64,000 bases of DNA from Mactromeris polynyma (Eukaryota > Mollusca > Bivalvia > Venerida > Mactridae): NCBI GenBank assembly GCA_032209605.1, contig JASFXZ010000038.1, positions 4,030,001 through 4,094,000 on the forward strand, read 5' to 3'. Positions 1 to 10,480 of this stretch are shown in pieces (position 1 is the stretch's first letter; each line of letters begins with the position of its first letter). The position numbers and the translations under genes are program-made. Below the pieces are notes generated by a model that did no database searches, had not been told where the DNA came from, and worked only from the letters and a program-made list of their open reading frames with translations.

Positions 1-599
1 GGTCATTGTTTGGTGAAAAAATATTCAGTAATTAATATACTTTAAGCCTCAAATATATTTTAACTGTGGCTTTGCTACATGAAATGAAACACAAGTTAGT
101 ATTTTTGGTATGCAAAATAATTGTGTAAAGGTACTTTCTCAACTGTGTGTAAAAAAATTTTTGTTTAAATATGTGTAGTTGTTTTTTATGTGTGTTTTGT
201 AAACAGCTTAAATAGCCATTGACTGTTCTGTTCATGAGGAACATATTTTTACAAAGTAAAAGTGCGCTTTATATGTTTGGCCTTTTTCTGGGACAATACC
301 CCACCCACCCAATATAAAAAACTATTATACTTGAAAATAAGCCTGGTGACCTATGAATTTTAAGTCTGATTTTAATACAGTAAAGCTTAAACATTATTAA
401 TGAAAAATTAAAAAAAAATCTGAATGCTTGAACATTAAAAAAAAAATCTTTGAAAATTTAGTGATTTTTTATACATATAATTTTATTTTATTACTTTTTA
501 TTCATGGTAAATTTTCATGATGGCTACATTTTCGACACTCAATTCATCTTGTTAAATGAAGAGCGAAATGTTGCCAAACAAATAATGTAAAACTTGGAA
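1..599. other. Unique flank left of the tandem array, no gene seen
   Basis: AT-rich sequence with several A/T homopolymer runs. The only open frame is a 70-codon stretch at 32-244 with no recognisable motif. The array homology does not reach this far; it begins at about 736. I see no RNA gene or mobile-element terminus here. Confidence 0.5.
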
Positions 600-1160
600 T
601 CAAATCTGAAAGTTTTGAGATTTTTTTTTATTACATACGAAACGGCGGTCACATTTGCCAAAGTAGGGGGTATACAGAAGAAAGGGGCCCGTAAATCTTT
701 TCCAAGCCTGGTGACCCCATTTTTTTATTTTATATTGCTGCGATTCATTTTTTAACAACCGTTCATAACACAGATCAGGTAGTTTGTAACATTGTCCACC
801 GGGATCACCGCCATTGCGGATCTTGACAGACACACCATCGTTAACCGATGTAAACTTCCGACTGTGTGTGTTACTGTCGTAATTGACAAATTTTACATCG
901 ATGCCAGTGCACATTCCAATACGCTCGAGTTGCTTCATCACCCACAAGCGTCTATTATCAACTGAGTAATATGTGTCACTATATCCAGGCCGTTTCATCA
1001 CTGACACTTCTGGGATGTCACGTAAACTGCAAAGACCATTTAAGATATCATCCAGAGTCTGTCCTATTGTTTTATCACTGTGGCGAGATTTTCTGTCAAA
1101 ATATTTCGAAATACTACTCTGAGAGTAAAATATTTCCGACGGTCTTAGTTGAATTCTCAT
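600..1160 (-). pseudogene. Truncated L-family gene: ParB-like N-terminal domain only
   Basis: The first 142 codons (741-1160) match the intact L gene at 11690-14464 almost perfectly, including the DNRRLWV motif and the GDPGG motif. Homology stops at about 735, directly after the NESQQ residues. From there the frame runs into unrelated sequence, adding about 44 residues before a stop. The TATA box and upstream box are retained, so it could be transcribed as a 186-residue N-terminal-domain protein, but the linker, repeats and C-terminal tail are gone. The break coincides with the left edge of the segmental duplication. It is therefore best read as a duplication-truncated copy, although expression of a short form cannot be excluded. 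Confidence 0.7.
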
Positions 1161-1281
1161 ATTTAAGTCACGATTTACTTCACAATTTTAGTATTTCAAA
1201 TCTCGAAATTGCGCCATCAACAATGTTAGCAATGATTTCCTAAATATTTAACTTGTCCGCAATTATCAACTAATCCAACCG

Positions 1282-1289
1282 TTTTTATA
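1282..1289 (-). promoter_or_regulatory. TATA box of truncated L copy
   Basis: The minus strand reads GGATATAAAAAC, about 125 bp upstream of the ATG at 1160. The same sequence at the same distance is found before every L and S paralogue, which supports a real core promoter. Confidence 0.6.
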
Positions 1290-1400
1290 TCCTTTAAGGT
1301 ATGGCGTAGTTACATCGCTTTAAAGTATTATGATACAAAACAAACGTAAGGAACACCAATTGTCAACTCATCATCGTCACGCAAAATATTTAATAATAAT

Positions 1401-1537
1401 TTTTCGGAAAATGGCCTATTGTATAGCGATATACATGGATCTAACTGTACGGAAATTATATTTTATCAATTTTCGGAAAATGGCCTATTGTATCGCGATA
1501 TACATGGATCTAACTGTACGGAAATTGCCGAAATGTT
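1401..1537 (-). repeat. Duplicated 69-bp upstream box (L type)
   Basis: Two direct copies with a 69-bp period begin at 1401 and 1470. Each contains TTTTCGGAAAATGGCC, then a palindromic TATCGCGATA (one base altered in the first copy), then ACATGGATCTAACTGTACGG. The same pair precedes the other L copies. Gene S has a single diverged copy. The position is 240-380 bp upstream of the start codon. Confidence 0.7.
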
Positions 1538-2861
1538 GCAGTTGTAAAGCTACGTAAACAAATTATTGAAAATCCTGTTTTTAAACTTTCCGTCTGACAT
1601 GGTTTCTTGTATGATTTTCTAAAACAATATCATTGGAAAGTTAACGATCAATTGAAAAAGAGATGTTCAATTTATTGTTAACCTTAAATATGTAACCTTC
1701 TGAAAATAAAGAATTTATTACTATTATTATCAAATTACATGTACTACAAAATTAACCACAAACATTGAATGAATTGTTAAACCTGTCAGACGGGAATTCC
1801 TGGTATGGAATTTCCCAAATATACTTCTACATACAGAAATAAGCAGTCGTTAATATTTACACGCCATTTTGGTGTTATTGTTTATCAATCGCGACGCCTT
1901 ATATTTCGTTTAACTTAATGAGACACTCAGGGATTTGCCCAGATCGTATTATGCACATAAACTGGTTGTCCTAGTTACCAATGCATTGAGATTTCAACCA
2001 ATGTACTTCGCGTAAAAACTTCGAAAATGTACATGCAAACAATATATCTTCATCATGAACTTTACAAATAACTAGTAATTGAATCTGTATTAACGATGAA
2101 ATTTCCTTTCTATCAAGCCAACCACTCGCCGCTATTGTTATTTACGTTTGCACCTAAAACCGGTGTGACTTTGTGACCGTGTGAAACTGTGTGATTCAAA
2201 ATTGCAATATAAGCGAGTTAAAAAACTAAGACATACATAGAAAAAGAGGTACATGTATACTGAACTTGTCTTTAGTTCTCCAATATATTTTGCCTGCAAA
2301 AACGACATTTTCAACTGGAAGAACTAAAAAATGCTTAACACTACGATGTTAACAAATGTGCGATGAAAACTAGCATAGTAATTGGACATTTTCGGTTTCC
2401 ACCGGTTTTCAGTGCGCACCTGTATTCATTGACGTCAGTATAAGACGAATATGAAATCTCAAAAGTTATATATATTTGATATTTCACGGATATTTCTTGT
2501 TGAATCTGTGTTAGTGTAAACTGGGTTGGGTTCTGTTTAGCCGTCTAAGCCATTTTTGAATTATCGATAAAATTCTCACTCTACTTTCGGTTTCAGCATG
2601 ATTCGAATCTAAAAATAGACTTGAATCGCCGGAGTAAATCAGGGGTGTTACTAATTCTTGAAATAGCAGGGAAATCACAAATATAGTAGGATGGGATGGG
2701 GGGGGGGTATCTCCCCTTAATTATAATCATTCATACAAGAAAAGTAGCCGGGTGATGATGCTTAAGTCACTGGGTAATTTTACCGGCTTCCGGCTCTTAT
2801 TGACACCCATGGAATAAGAGATTTGTGAGGCGCTTTAGCGTCTCTTTGCTATCATCGTCTC

Positions 2862-3387
2862 CAAGGGCGGATTCAGGGGGGGGGCGGAAGGGGCGTACGC
2901 CCCCCCTAAAATCGTCCGTGCATACGTAATTTTATTTTGTTCTGAATGAGAAAAGGACTAAATGTGTATAACTGGCAAAACTTATGATAATTTACCCTGT
3001 TCTAAACTATTATAGTTCCTATCTCTAAACTAGCTTGCATATATTGTGTCACAAATCTTGATTTACTCGTGATATTATGGTAAATAGATTGTTTAATTCA
3101 AGTTTTTAGTTGTCGAATTTACTCCAAAAATAACACAACATCTCTGGAATCTCTCGTCTTAAATTGAGACACCTGGTCATGAAATCTTGATATTTCATAA
3201 AAGTGTGCTATTTGGATTGATTTTGCCTTGAAAGCTATCCTTTTTCAATACAAAATAAAGTATTTCTGAATCCTCAGAATGCACCAGATGGATCCATTAT
3301 TTTCAAAATTTTCCGGGGGAGCATGCCCCCGGACCCCCCTAGACCACTTTACGCCCCCCCTAACCCAAAATCCTGGATCCGCGCCTG
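2862..3387. mobile_element. 526-bp terminal-inverted-repeat element with 5-bp target duplication
   Basis: The ends are CAAGGGCGGATTCAGG (left) and the complement of CAGGCGCGGATCCAGG (right), an imperfect inverted repeat followed inside by G-rich/C-rich runs. GTCTC flanks both sides (2857-2861 and 3388-3392). Copy B has the exact empty site with a single GTCTC (16160-16164). There is no transposase; the short frames inside are shadows of the GC-rich termini. Non-autonomous; superfamily not assigned. Confidence 0.85.
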
Positions 3388-3392
3388 GTCTC

Positions 3393-6177
3393 AACCGGAA
3401 GTATACTCGAAGTACCGCCATCCAGCATTCATCGTCCAAGAAAATAGTACATGTTCATTCCTCTGATTTATTATAGATTCGATGAGCATAATGACTGATT
3501 TGTCAGAGATATATCTATTGTAGAATGGGAATCTTGATATCAACGGGTTATCTGGATTATTTGAGTCAGTTTTGGTTTACCCAAATAATCGCGTATTAAT
3601 TGCTAATATGATCAATTAAAGTACTGAAAGTACTTTCGGAAGGTGATTTTTGACACATTTCAACCTCAACTCAAAGTAACCGCAATTGAAACAAATTAAG
3701 TTCAATATAGATTGATGCATTAATGATGAAACAATCAGTAATTATCACAACACGATGAACCTGCTATAAAACATTGAAAAAAGTCCTTTCGATTGTTTTG
3801 TTTTCTCTTTTGCGAAAATCGGAATCATGAGAATCACTTTTGGCAAGATGACCATTTTGAGTGTACACAATTAAGCTAATTATGGTACGTGTTTTTCTAT
3901 ATTCCCACATTCATTTATCATTTGCAAGAAGTAAATTCTTATTGTAACAATGAGGTTAAGATGCAGCGAAAAATTCGTCAAAATTCTACGTGATTTTACT
4001 GATTCTCGCATCACCAATTTTGTTTGCAAATTTCGTTTATGAATTATCGTCGTATCGAGCGACGCTTAGTATTCTATATATCAGATTATGTTCTCTGATA
4101 CTACTTCAGCAACCTTACTCTGATCATTTAAGTGAATGTTATTATTAATTATTATTATCAAAGTGCCATTTAAACGAGTAAAACTGATTGATCATGACCC
4201 AGATTTGTTCAATTGTACCAACTTCGGATTGTCACAATTTTCGGATAATTTATGACGATGTTTAAAAAAATTCTATTTTTAGATGACAGTGGTTTTAAAT
4301 CCAGTGAAGAAGATAAAGAGATAATTGATGAATTTCATCCACAACCAAGTCGACCACTTACTGCCCAAAATTGAATTATACTAGACTCCTTATTATGATT
4401 TTTGGACTCATATTTCTTCCCAGGGACGCAAATCCAACTAATTCTTAAAGTGAGAACCCTGACTCCTATGTTGATGTCGCATACCAAGATGACTGGTATA
4501 CCCAGTCTACTATTTTTGCCTCAGATATTTATGACAGTTGTAAAAGGCGCCTTTTCGAAAGACTAGAACATACAACCTTGCGGAAAAGACGTTAAATGAA
4601 TACAGAAAACATAGATCTGAGATAAAATGTGACTTGATTCGAGATGTTGTATAAATTCAGGGAGACAATGGTTATACTGGATTGTCGGAAGATAAAAAAA
4701 CTTTTGAATTTGTAGATCTATTTTTGAGGAGAAAAATTACTGTATTTGTACTTGTCATTCCTTCTTTTTCTATAAATGTGTACCAAATGAAAAACTACTA
4801 TGGAATGAAGTAAATACAATTACATTTGTAGATCTTCATATTGCTTTTTGATATCAAGAAAGTTGGAAGTAAAATGTATTAATTAATATTTTACTACCTG
4901 TTTTGCTAGAGAATCATTTAAAACAAAAAGTATGCAGGCACTGAACGTCAATTAAACATAGTATTATATACTGTCTATATGGCTTGAACAAGTTTATACA
5001 CTGCATGAATGGGAGTCTTGATGCATACATAAAATTGTTATTCTTTTCACAAATGTTGAAGCAACACCATATTTGGTATTTGAGATACTACAGAACAAAC
5101 AACATATTCAGATTCAGCATGACAAAATACATGCAATTGGAAAATATGGGTATCATATCATGAAATATGCAGAAGTTATAAGAGAATTCAGTTTCAAAAA
5201 AAAAAGAAAAAGAGTTCCGTCGCTCATGAAGCATTGTCCATAATGTCAGATATTCAAAATTGATTTCAGTGTTATGTGAAGCTTGCAAGCAGTAATCATA
5301 ACTGTATTTGTATTTTATGCAGATTTACTGAAAGATTAGTGGTAGTTACTATAACTATTTTATCTTGCTTGACTATACTAATTTCCAAGTGATTATTACA
5401 TGGCAGTCGGGTGTATTTGCATCCGTAATCACCTTCTTTGTCCGAACCATTTCTTTTGAACATTGGAGGATTTTTAAATTAATAAGTTAAAAAATGGCTT
5501 CATACAATGATCTGTGTATACATACCACTCAACTTCAAGAATGATATTCGCCTGGTTGTGCATAAGACCAAAAGAAACCAATTGCTTGCTTATTATCCTA
5601 TTGCTTTTAAAATCTCCGATTGTCAGGATATTTTTATTTCGGAATTTATACATTTGTCACTGAAGTCAGACTCGGAAACACTGTATACACATGTAGGCCA
5701 AACAAATTGATAAATCATGGCATTAAAGTTTTGCATATATGCAGCGAGTTCAATCAATAAACAGTAAAGTAATGTTAAGTACTATATGTATATAGATAGT
5801 TCAATTCACACTATTTTATAAGTTACACACAGTCTTCGATTTTTATCTCCGATTTACATCTCGTATATACCTGCTGAGTGCTACATATGAGACTAACAAT
5901 TTTAATGTAAATATTTTTTCCACGCAACGTCAAAATACTGATAATTTGATTCAAGCGGTCTCCAAAAGTTATTTTTATCACTACAAACTGTCAGTATATT
6001 GTTTTCTAGAAACATGACGCATATATGACATCAGGAATAAGATAAACACTCCTCTAATTCCAGTTAATTCGCGTAACTATAAAAAACAATAAGCATATTT
6101 CTGTCTCACGACCAAGCTTGTCTCGGCGTATTCGGTGTATGATCTTCATCGTCTCTTTCTTTTGAATATGATAACTG
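3393..6177. other. Intergenic spacer of array copy A with possible coding relics
   Basis: The spacer between the S gene 3' end and the upstream region of the left L fragment. Apart from the relic at 4283-4592 no gene is supported. Sequence around 5487-5700 is related to 10880-11050 downstream of L, so S and L share old downstream flank as well as coding sequence. Confidence 0.5.
4283..4592 (+). pseudogene. Possible coding relic, unrecognised
   Basis: An acidic 30-codon stretch follows a good splice-acceptor-like sequence (TTCTATTTTTAG) and ends at TGA (4372). After a gap, a further 47 open codons (4452-4592) read like protein, including YVDVAYQDDWYTQS, before a TAA. The frames are short and broken, and the family is not recognised. 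The same sequence sits in copy B at about 17055-17364. It could be a decayed gene or transposon fragment carried along by the duplication. Confidence 0.3.
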
Positions 6178-6945
6178 TCATTGAAGCTCTTCGAACTGTT
6201 TTCTTACGAAAGCAAGCTCCTTGAGCTCTTCCTGATATCTAAACTTTGGTTCTGTCATATATTTCTTGGCACGTGCTGTAACAGACATGCCGTGGTTCAT
6301 TGCTGACTCATCGGATGATGAGGAGTCCGACCAAGTTATCGTTGACCTTGTATGAACTGTTTGATACTGAGTGACCGCCTCATTACTGACACGAGGTGTT
6401 GCATTCTTAGTACGCTCCTCCTGATAATTATACTTTGGATTTGTCACATATTTATTGGCACGTGCTGTAACAGACATGCCGTGGTGCACTGTTGACTCAT
6501 CGTATGATGAGGATGCAGACCAAGATTTCATTGACCTTGTATGCGCTGTTTGATACTGAGTGGCCGCTTCATTACTGACAAGAGGGGTTGCATTCTTAGT
6601 ACGCTCTTCCTGATATGTAGACATCGATGGCTTGTATGATGTGGTGGGAAAAAGGATTTGTTCTCTTCGAGTAGTTTTGGAATGTTTCTTCTTCTCTGAT
6701 GATTGTGTGAACAGGCTAGTACTCTCAATTGTAGATGTATGCTTGCTTGCATGAACAGCCGTATCGTTTTCGTGAAATAATTGGTATTTATCATTCCCAT
6801 ATAAGTCACCAGTCTGATTCATAATGTTGGAGTAATGATATGCATAGTTTTCATCGGACCGAATATAAGGAGACGATTGGTGTCTTTCTTGTGTTGATCC
6901 ATCAACCACGTATGGCCTTGCTGAACCTGTTTTTCTCTGAAGCAT
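6178..6945 (-). pseudogene. C-terminal half of gene S beyond an in-frame TAA (copy A)
   Basis: This 255-codon frame is in phase with the S frame at 6946-8346, separated from it by one TAA that is followed immediately by ATG. Its content matches the C-terminal tail of L: a GSARPYVVDGST start, then YQEERTKNA modules, ending in a KQFEELQ coiled-coil start. S carries the YQEERTKNA...MSVTARAKKY module twice (about 65 residues each), whereas L has one. A TGA after FEELQ removes the last ~22 residues present in L. It is probably the old 3' part of a longer S gene, untranslated or reached only by readthrough or reinitiation. Copy B is identical. Confidence 0.6.
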
Positions 6946-8346
6946 TTAGCTTGTGAATTCTCCGCTCCATTCGTAAGGTTTCATTTTGGTAATAACTGAT
7001 GCTGGTACATAATCATGTCTATCATGCTTTTCATGGTCTCGACCATGTGTAAGTCTGTTATACTTCTGAACATCTTGATCATGAGCAGTTCTAGTATGGG
7101 TATCTGTATCTGGTTCATATACAGTTCTAGAATGCGTCTCAATGTCTGGGTTACGTGCAGTTCTGGTATGCGTCTCAATGTCTGGTTGACGTGCAGTTCT
7201 GGTATGCGTCTCAATGTCTGGTTTACGTGCAGTTCTGGTATGCGTCTCAATGTTTGGTTGACGTGCAGTTCTGGTATGCGTCTCAATGTCTGGTTGACGT
7301 GCAGTTCTGGTATGCGTCTCAATGTCTGGTTGACGTGCAGTTCTGGTATGCGTCTTAGAATCTTGTTTATATACACGTTCAATATGCTTTTCCGGGCGTA
7401 TTTCATGAACAGCTTTAGTATAGCTCTCCGCATCTGTATCATGGAAAGCACTTGGTAGCATCCCCTGAGCGTTTGCGTTTAGGTATGTGGGTATCGTGTC
7501 TGGAGATATATCGCGTACATGTCTAGGATGTATCTCGTATTTAGATTTGGTGGTTTCATATAAATGTTGGTATTTTGATCTTATCGATTTATCTGGAAAT
7601 TCATGATGCATCTTATTAAGCTGCTCTGTTTCGTCTGTTTTATTGACGACGTATTTCGACTGTTCAAAATGACCTTGTTTAGAATATTTTCCCAAATCCC
7701 ATCTGGAATTACTAATGTCTTCATTTTGTTCATTAAAGTCAGAATCTTGTTTTCTGGAAGTTACATGTTGTCTTGTCATCCAATTTCTGCTTTCAGCAAA
7801 CATAGGACTTCCTCTAAAAGTAGCATTCTCGTTGTTATGAGTTACATATTGACTTGTTGTAAGATTGGTAGGACTTAGGATTGTTCTGTATGAAAAATAT
7901 TGTGTGCTGTGTCCTTGCATCGATTCATTTTTCAAATTTTTAAACAATCGTTCATAACACAGATCAGGTAGTTTGTAAAATTGCCCACCGGGGTCACCGC
8001 CATTGCTCATCCTGACAGACACACCATCGTCAACCGAATTAAACTTCCGTCTGTATATACGTCTGTAATTGACCAATTTTACATCGATTTCAGTGCACAT
8101 ACCAACACGTTCGAGTTGCTTAAACACCCACAATCGTCTATTATCAACTGAGTAATATTTGTCACCATATCCAGGCCGTTTCATCACTGTCACTTTTGGG
8201 ATGTCACGTACACTGCAAATACCATTTAAGATATCATCCAGGGTCTCTCCTATTGTTTTATCCCTGTGACGAGATGTACTGCCAAAATAATTCGAAATAC
8301 TACACTGACAGTAAAATAATTCCGACGGTCTTAGTTGAATTATCAT
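6946..8346 (-). CDS. Gene S: ParB/sulfiredoxin-like domain protein with 12-residue repeats (copy A)
   Basis: 466 residues. Residues 1-140 form the array's shared domain, with IIQLRPSE at the start, YYSVDNRRLWVFKQLE near residues 65-80 and SNGGDPGG near 120. The pattern of an N-terminal hydrophobic strand, a DIP-V strand and a conserved DNRRLW helix resembles ParB/sulfiredoxin folds, but this is inference from pattern only. A polar linker follows, then six good copies of the 12-residue repeat (THTRTARQPDIE type) and several degenerate ones. It ends at SGEFTS with TAA. Intronless as far as can be seen. A TATA box lies 127 bp upstream of the ATG, the same as for L. The function is unknown; the low-complexity repeats argue for a structural or binding role rather than an enzyme. 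Confidence 0.7.
   Translation of the reverse strand: MIIQLRPSELFYCQCSISNYFGSTSRHRDKTIGETLDDILNGICSVRDIPKVTVMKRPGYGDKYYSVDNRRLWVFKQLERVGMCTEIDVKLVNYRRIYRRKFNSVDDGVSVRMSNGGDPGGQFYKLPDLCYERLFKNLKNESMQGHSTQYFSYRTILSPTNLTTSQYVTHNNENATFRGSPMFAESRNWMTRQHVTSRKQDSDFNEQNEDISNSRWDLGKYSKQGHFEQSKYVVNKTDETEQLNKMHHEFPDKSIRSKYQHLYETTKSKYEIHPRHVRDISPDTIPTYLNANAQGMLPSAFHDTDAESYTKAVHEIRPEKHIERVYKQDSKTHTRTARQPDIETHTRTARQPDIETHTRTARQPNIETHTRTARKPDIETHTRTARQPDIETHTRTARNPDIETHSRTVYEPDTDTHTRTAHDQDVQKYNRLTHGRDHEKHDRHDYVPASVITKMKPYEWSGEFTS
7140..7355 (-). repeat. 36-bp minisatellite in gene S, about 6 units (copy A)
   Basis: Tandem 36-bp units, each coding 12 residues (T-H-T-R-T-A-R-Q/K/N-P-D/N-I-E). Unit-to-unit changes are almost confined to the Q/K/N and D/N codons. 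One unit here encodes N where copy B encodes K (7149 region). Confidence 0.9.
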
Positions 8347-8472
8347 ATTTAAGTCACGATATACTTCACGATTTTAGTATTTCAAAATCTCGAAATTGCC
8401 GACATCAACAATGTTGGCAATGATTTTTCTAAATATTTAACTTGCCCGCAATTATCAACTAATCCAACTGTA

Positions 8473-8481
8473 TTTTTTATA
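8473..8481 (-). promoter_or_regulatory. TATA box of gene S (copy A)
   Basis: The minus strand reads AAAGGATATAAAAAATACAG, 127 bp upstream of the S start codon. The L genes have the same GGATATAAAAA at 129 bp, although the two paralogues differ in much surrounding sequence. Confidence 0.65.
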
Positions 8482-8539
8482 TCCTTTGAGTATGTTTTCC
8501 AACACGTCTTATGTCATCATGGTCCTGCAAAATATTTTA

Positions 8540-8606
8540 TCAATTTCGGAAAATGGCCTATGATATCGCGATATGTACATGGATTTAACTGTACGGAAAT
8601 TGTCGA
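8540..8606 (-). promoter_or_regulatory. Single upstream box of gene S (copy A)
   Basis: Contains TTTCGGAAAATGGCCTATGA, then ATATCGCGATAT and ACATGGATTTAACTGTACGG. This is the S version of the 69-bp box that is doubled before L genes, and it keeps the TATCGCGATA palindrome. Confidence 0.5.
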
Positions 8607-8989
8607 AGTGTTGCGGTTGCTACGCTAACAATTTATAGAAAATCCTATTTTTTTATTTTTAAACTGTCCGTCTGACATGGTTTCTTGTTCGATTTTCTAA
8701 AACAATAAACCATTGGAAAGTTTACGATCAAATTCTTCAAAATAGAAAATTAACCACAAACATTAAATCAATTGTTAAACCTGACCGCATATCGGGAATT
8801 TCCCATATTTATTTCTACATGAAGAGATAAGAAGTCAGTTATATTAACACGCTAAATCGATAACAAGACGGCCATGGTGTTCCTAACTCGTTCACCTGGG
8901 CGCCTTAAAAGAGATAGTGAAAATTTAGATTTCTATCATATTGAGAATATCACTGTAATTTGTTTTAGCGAATCACACAACTTGAAAAA

Positions 8990-9425
8990 TCTTGATAGAG
9001 GGTTACTTAACGAATATTTAGGTGAACCTATTTCAAAATTGGGCCTGTAATTTTTGACAAGAAGATTTTGTAGTTTTCACTATAAGTGTCTCAACCAGGC
9101 TGCCATGTTTTTGACGAATCCAAAAAAGAACAATCTTGGTAGAGGGTTACCTAATGAACATTTGTGTGAAGTTATTACACATTTGGGTCGATAGATTTTG
9201 ACAAGAATACTTTTTAAGCGTCCACTGTATACATAAAGGAAAAAGGACTCCGCCTTCTGGCTACCATGTTTTTGACGAATCAAAATAATTTGAACAATCT
9301 GATATAGCACAACCTAAGGATTTTTGTTTTAAGTTATATCAAAATTGGGTCGATTGTTTTTGACAAGAAGATTTTTTAAGTTAGGGACGCCGCTCCTGGC
9401 GACCATGTTTTTTTGACGAATCCAA
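8990..9425. repeat. Three divergent ~145-bp tandem repeats upstream of gene S (copy A)
   Basis: The phrases TTGACAAGAAGATTTT, GGTAGAGGGTTACCTAATGA and CCATGTTTTTGACGAATC recur three times with substitutions. Noncoding, probably a dispersed tandem-repeat family. The copy B equivalent is at about 21762-22197. Confidence 0.6.
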
Positions 9426-9653
9426 ACCCTTTTTTGTATTATTGTAGAGTGTCACCCTAATAACATTTCTATGATGGCATATTTCTGCCACCAGTTAACT
9501 ACTTAATAAACTAGAAATTATGTGGATATCACGTTAAAGAAACTAGATAACTACTTAATTAACTAGAACATTATGTGGTAAACTAGATAAGTATCGTGAT
9601 AAACTTTCATACCAGATAAATATCTTAACACTGATAGTGCCCACAACTGCCAC

Positions 9654-9839
9654 CACTTACCAACCAATCTATTTTAGATAAGTGTTAAGTAGTTAACGCG
9701 ATAAAAATCTTTTTAACTTGTTAACCACTTAATTAACTCGAAAATTATGTAAATAACTAGATATTTATCGCGTTAGCTACTTAATTTTATCTAAAATAGA
9801 TTGTCCGTTCTGAAACCTAGGGGGTTAAGTTGGTAAGTG
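9654..9839. mobile_element. Foldback element (copy A)
   Basis: Imperfect inverted repeat: CACTTACCAAC...AATCTATTTTAGATAA at the left and TTATCTAAAATAGATT...GTTGGTAAGTG at the right, with further pairing around GTTAACGCGATAAA. No coding content. The jump in copy A/B divergence starts immediately right of it. Confidence 0.6.
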
Positions 9840-10039
9840 ACAATACTTTGATGAACATTCATCGAGTAGATGCTCATACAATATTCTAGTATATACCTAA
9901 TCGGTGTGTCGACACAATACAAATAGGGAAGTATATGTATATACATGTAACATGATCAGGCAATAGCATTCAGAAATTACAAGTTTATATAACCACGTCC
10001 TTGATGACTGAATCTATTTTTCACTTCTAATCGAATTTT

Positions 10040-10480
10040 AAGCTTACAAATACAATGTACATGTATGACTGATTCGCTATATGGTTGTTGTTTCTGTTTG
10101 TGTTTTGAATGTGTTTTGTATTTATCTTTCCCCGGTGCAATTCTGTCACTTTATATAGTGTTCAGGTTGTTTCCTGCCCATGTTCGGCCTATTGCGGCCA
10201 GTTGTCTTGACTTCTCCTGTGGTCTTTTCCATCCATTGATCCCCCTCCCCATTCCTTCACTGTCCACTTTTATTCTCCTAGTTATTCCTTGTGGTCGGCC
10301 GGGCCATTCCTTGTGCCTCTGTTCCTTAACATGTGTACCCTTTGACCTCCTTAAGTGCCTTATGTTTTGTGGATTGTTGTTTTCCCGGAGGTCTGCGTGG
10401 GGAGGCACTGTCTTGTGTATGTGGCGTTCCATGTAGTTACGCATTCTCTCTCTTTGATTGTAATGTTGGTCTGAGATGGT
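10040..10480. repeat. Dispersed ~400-bp repeat, copy 1
   Basis: Shares long stretches with 22812-23252 (its array duplicate) and with the unlinked 33510-33890, including CACTTTATATAGTGTT and CCCGGAGGTCTG followed by GGGAGGCACT. The 123-codon frame here is not preserved in the 33.5-kb copy, so I treat it as a noncoding repeat of unknown class. Confidence 0.65.

Noticed and set aside
3245..3476. Short frames with PGSAPG / PGADPGFWVRGG composition
   Set aside because: They are translations of the GC-rich terminal repeat of the 526-bp element.
10065..10436. 123-codon Cys/Leu-rich membrane-protein-like frame
   Set aside because: Its array duplicate is frameshifted and the third copy at 33.5 kb does not keep the frame, so it belongs to a dispersed noncoding repeat.
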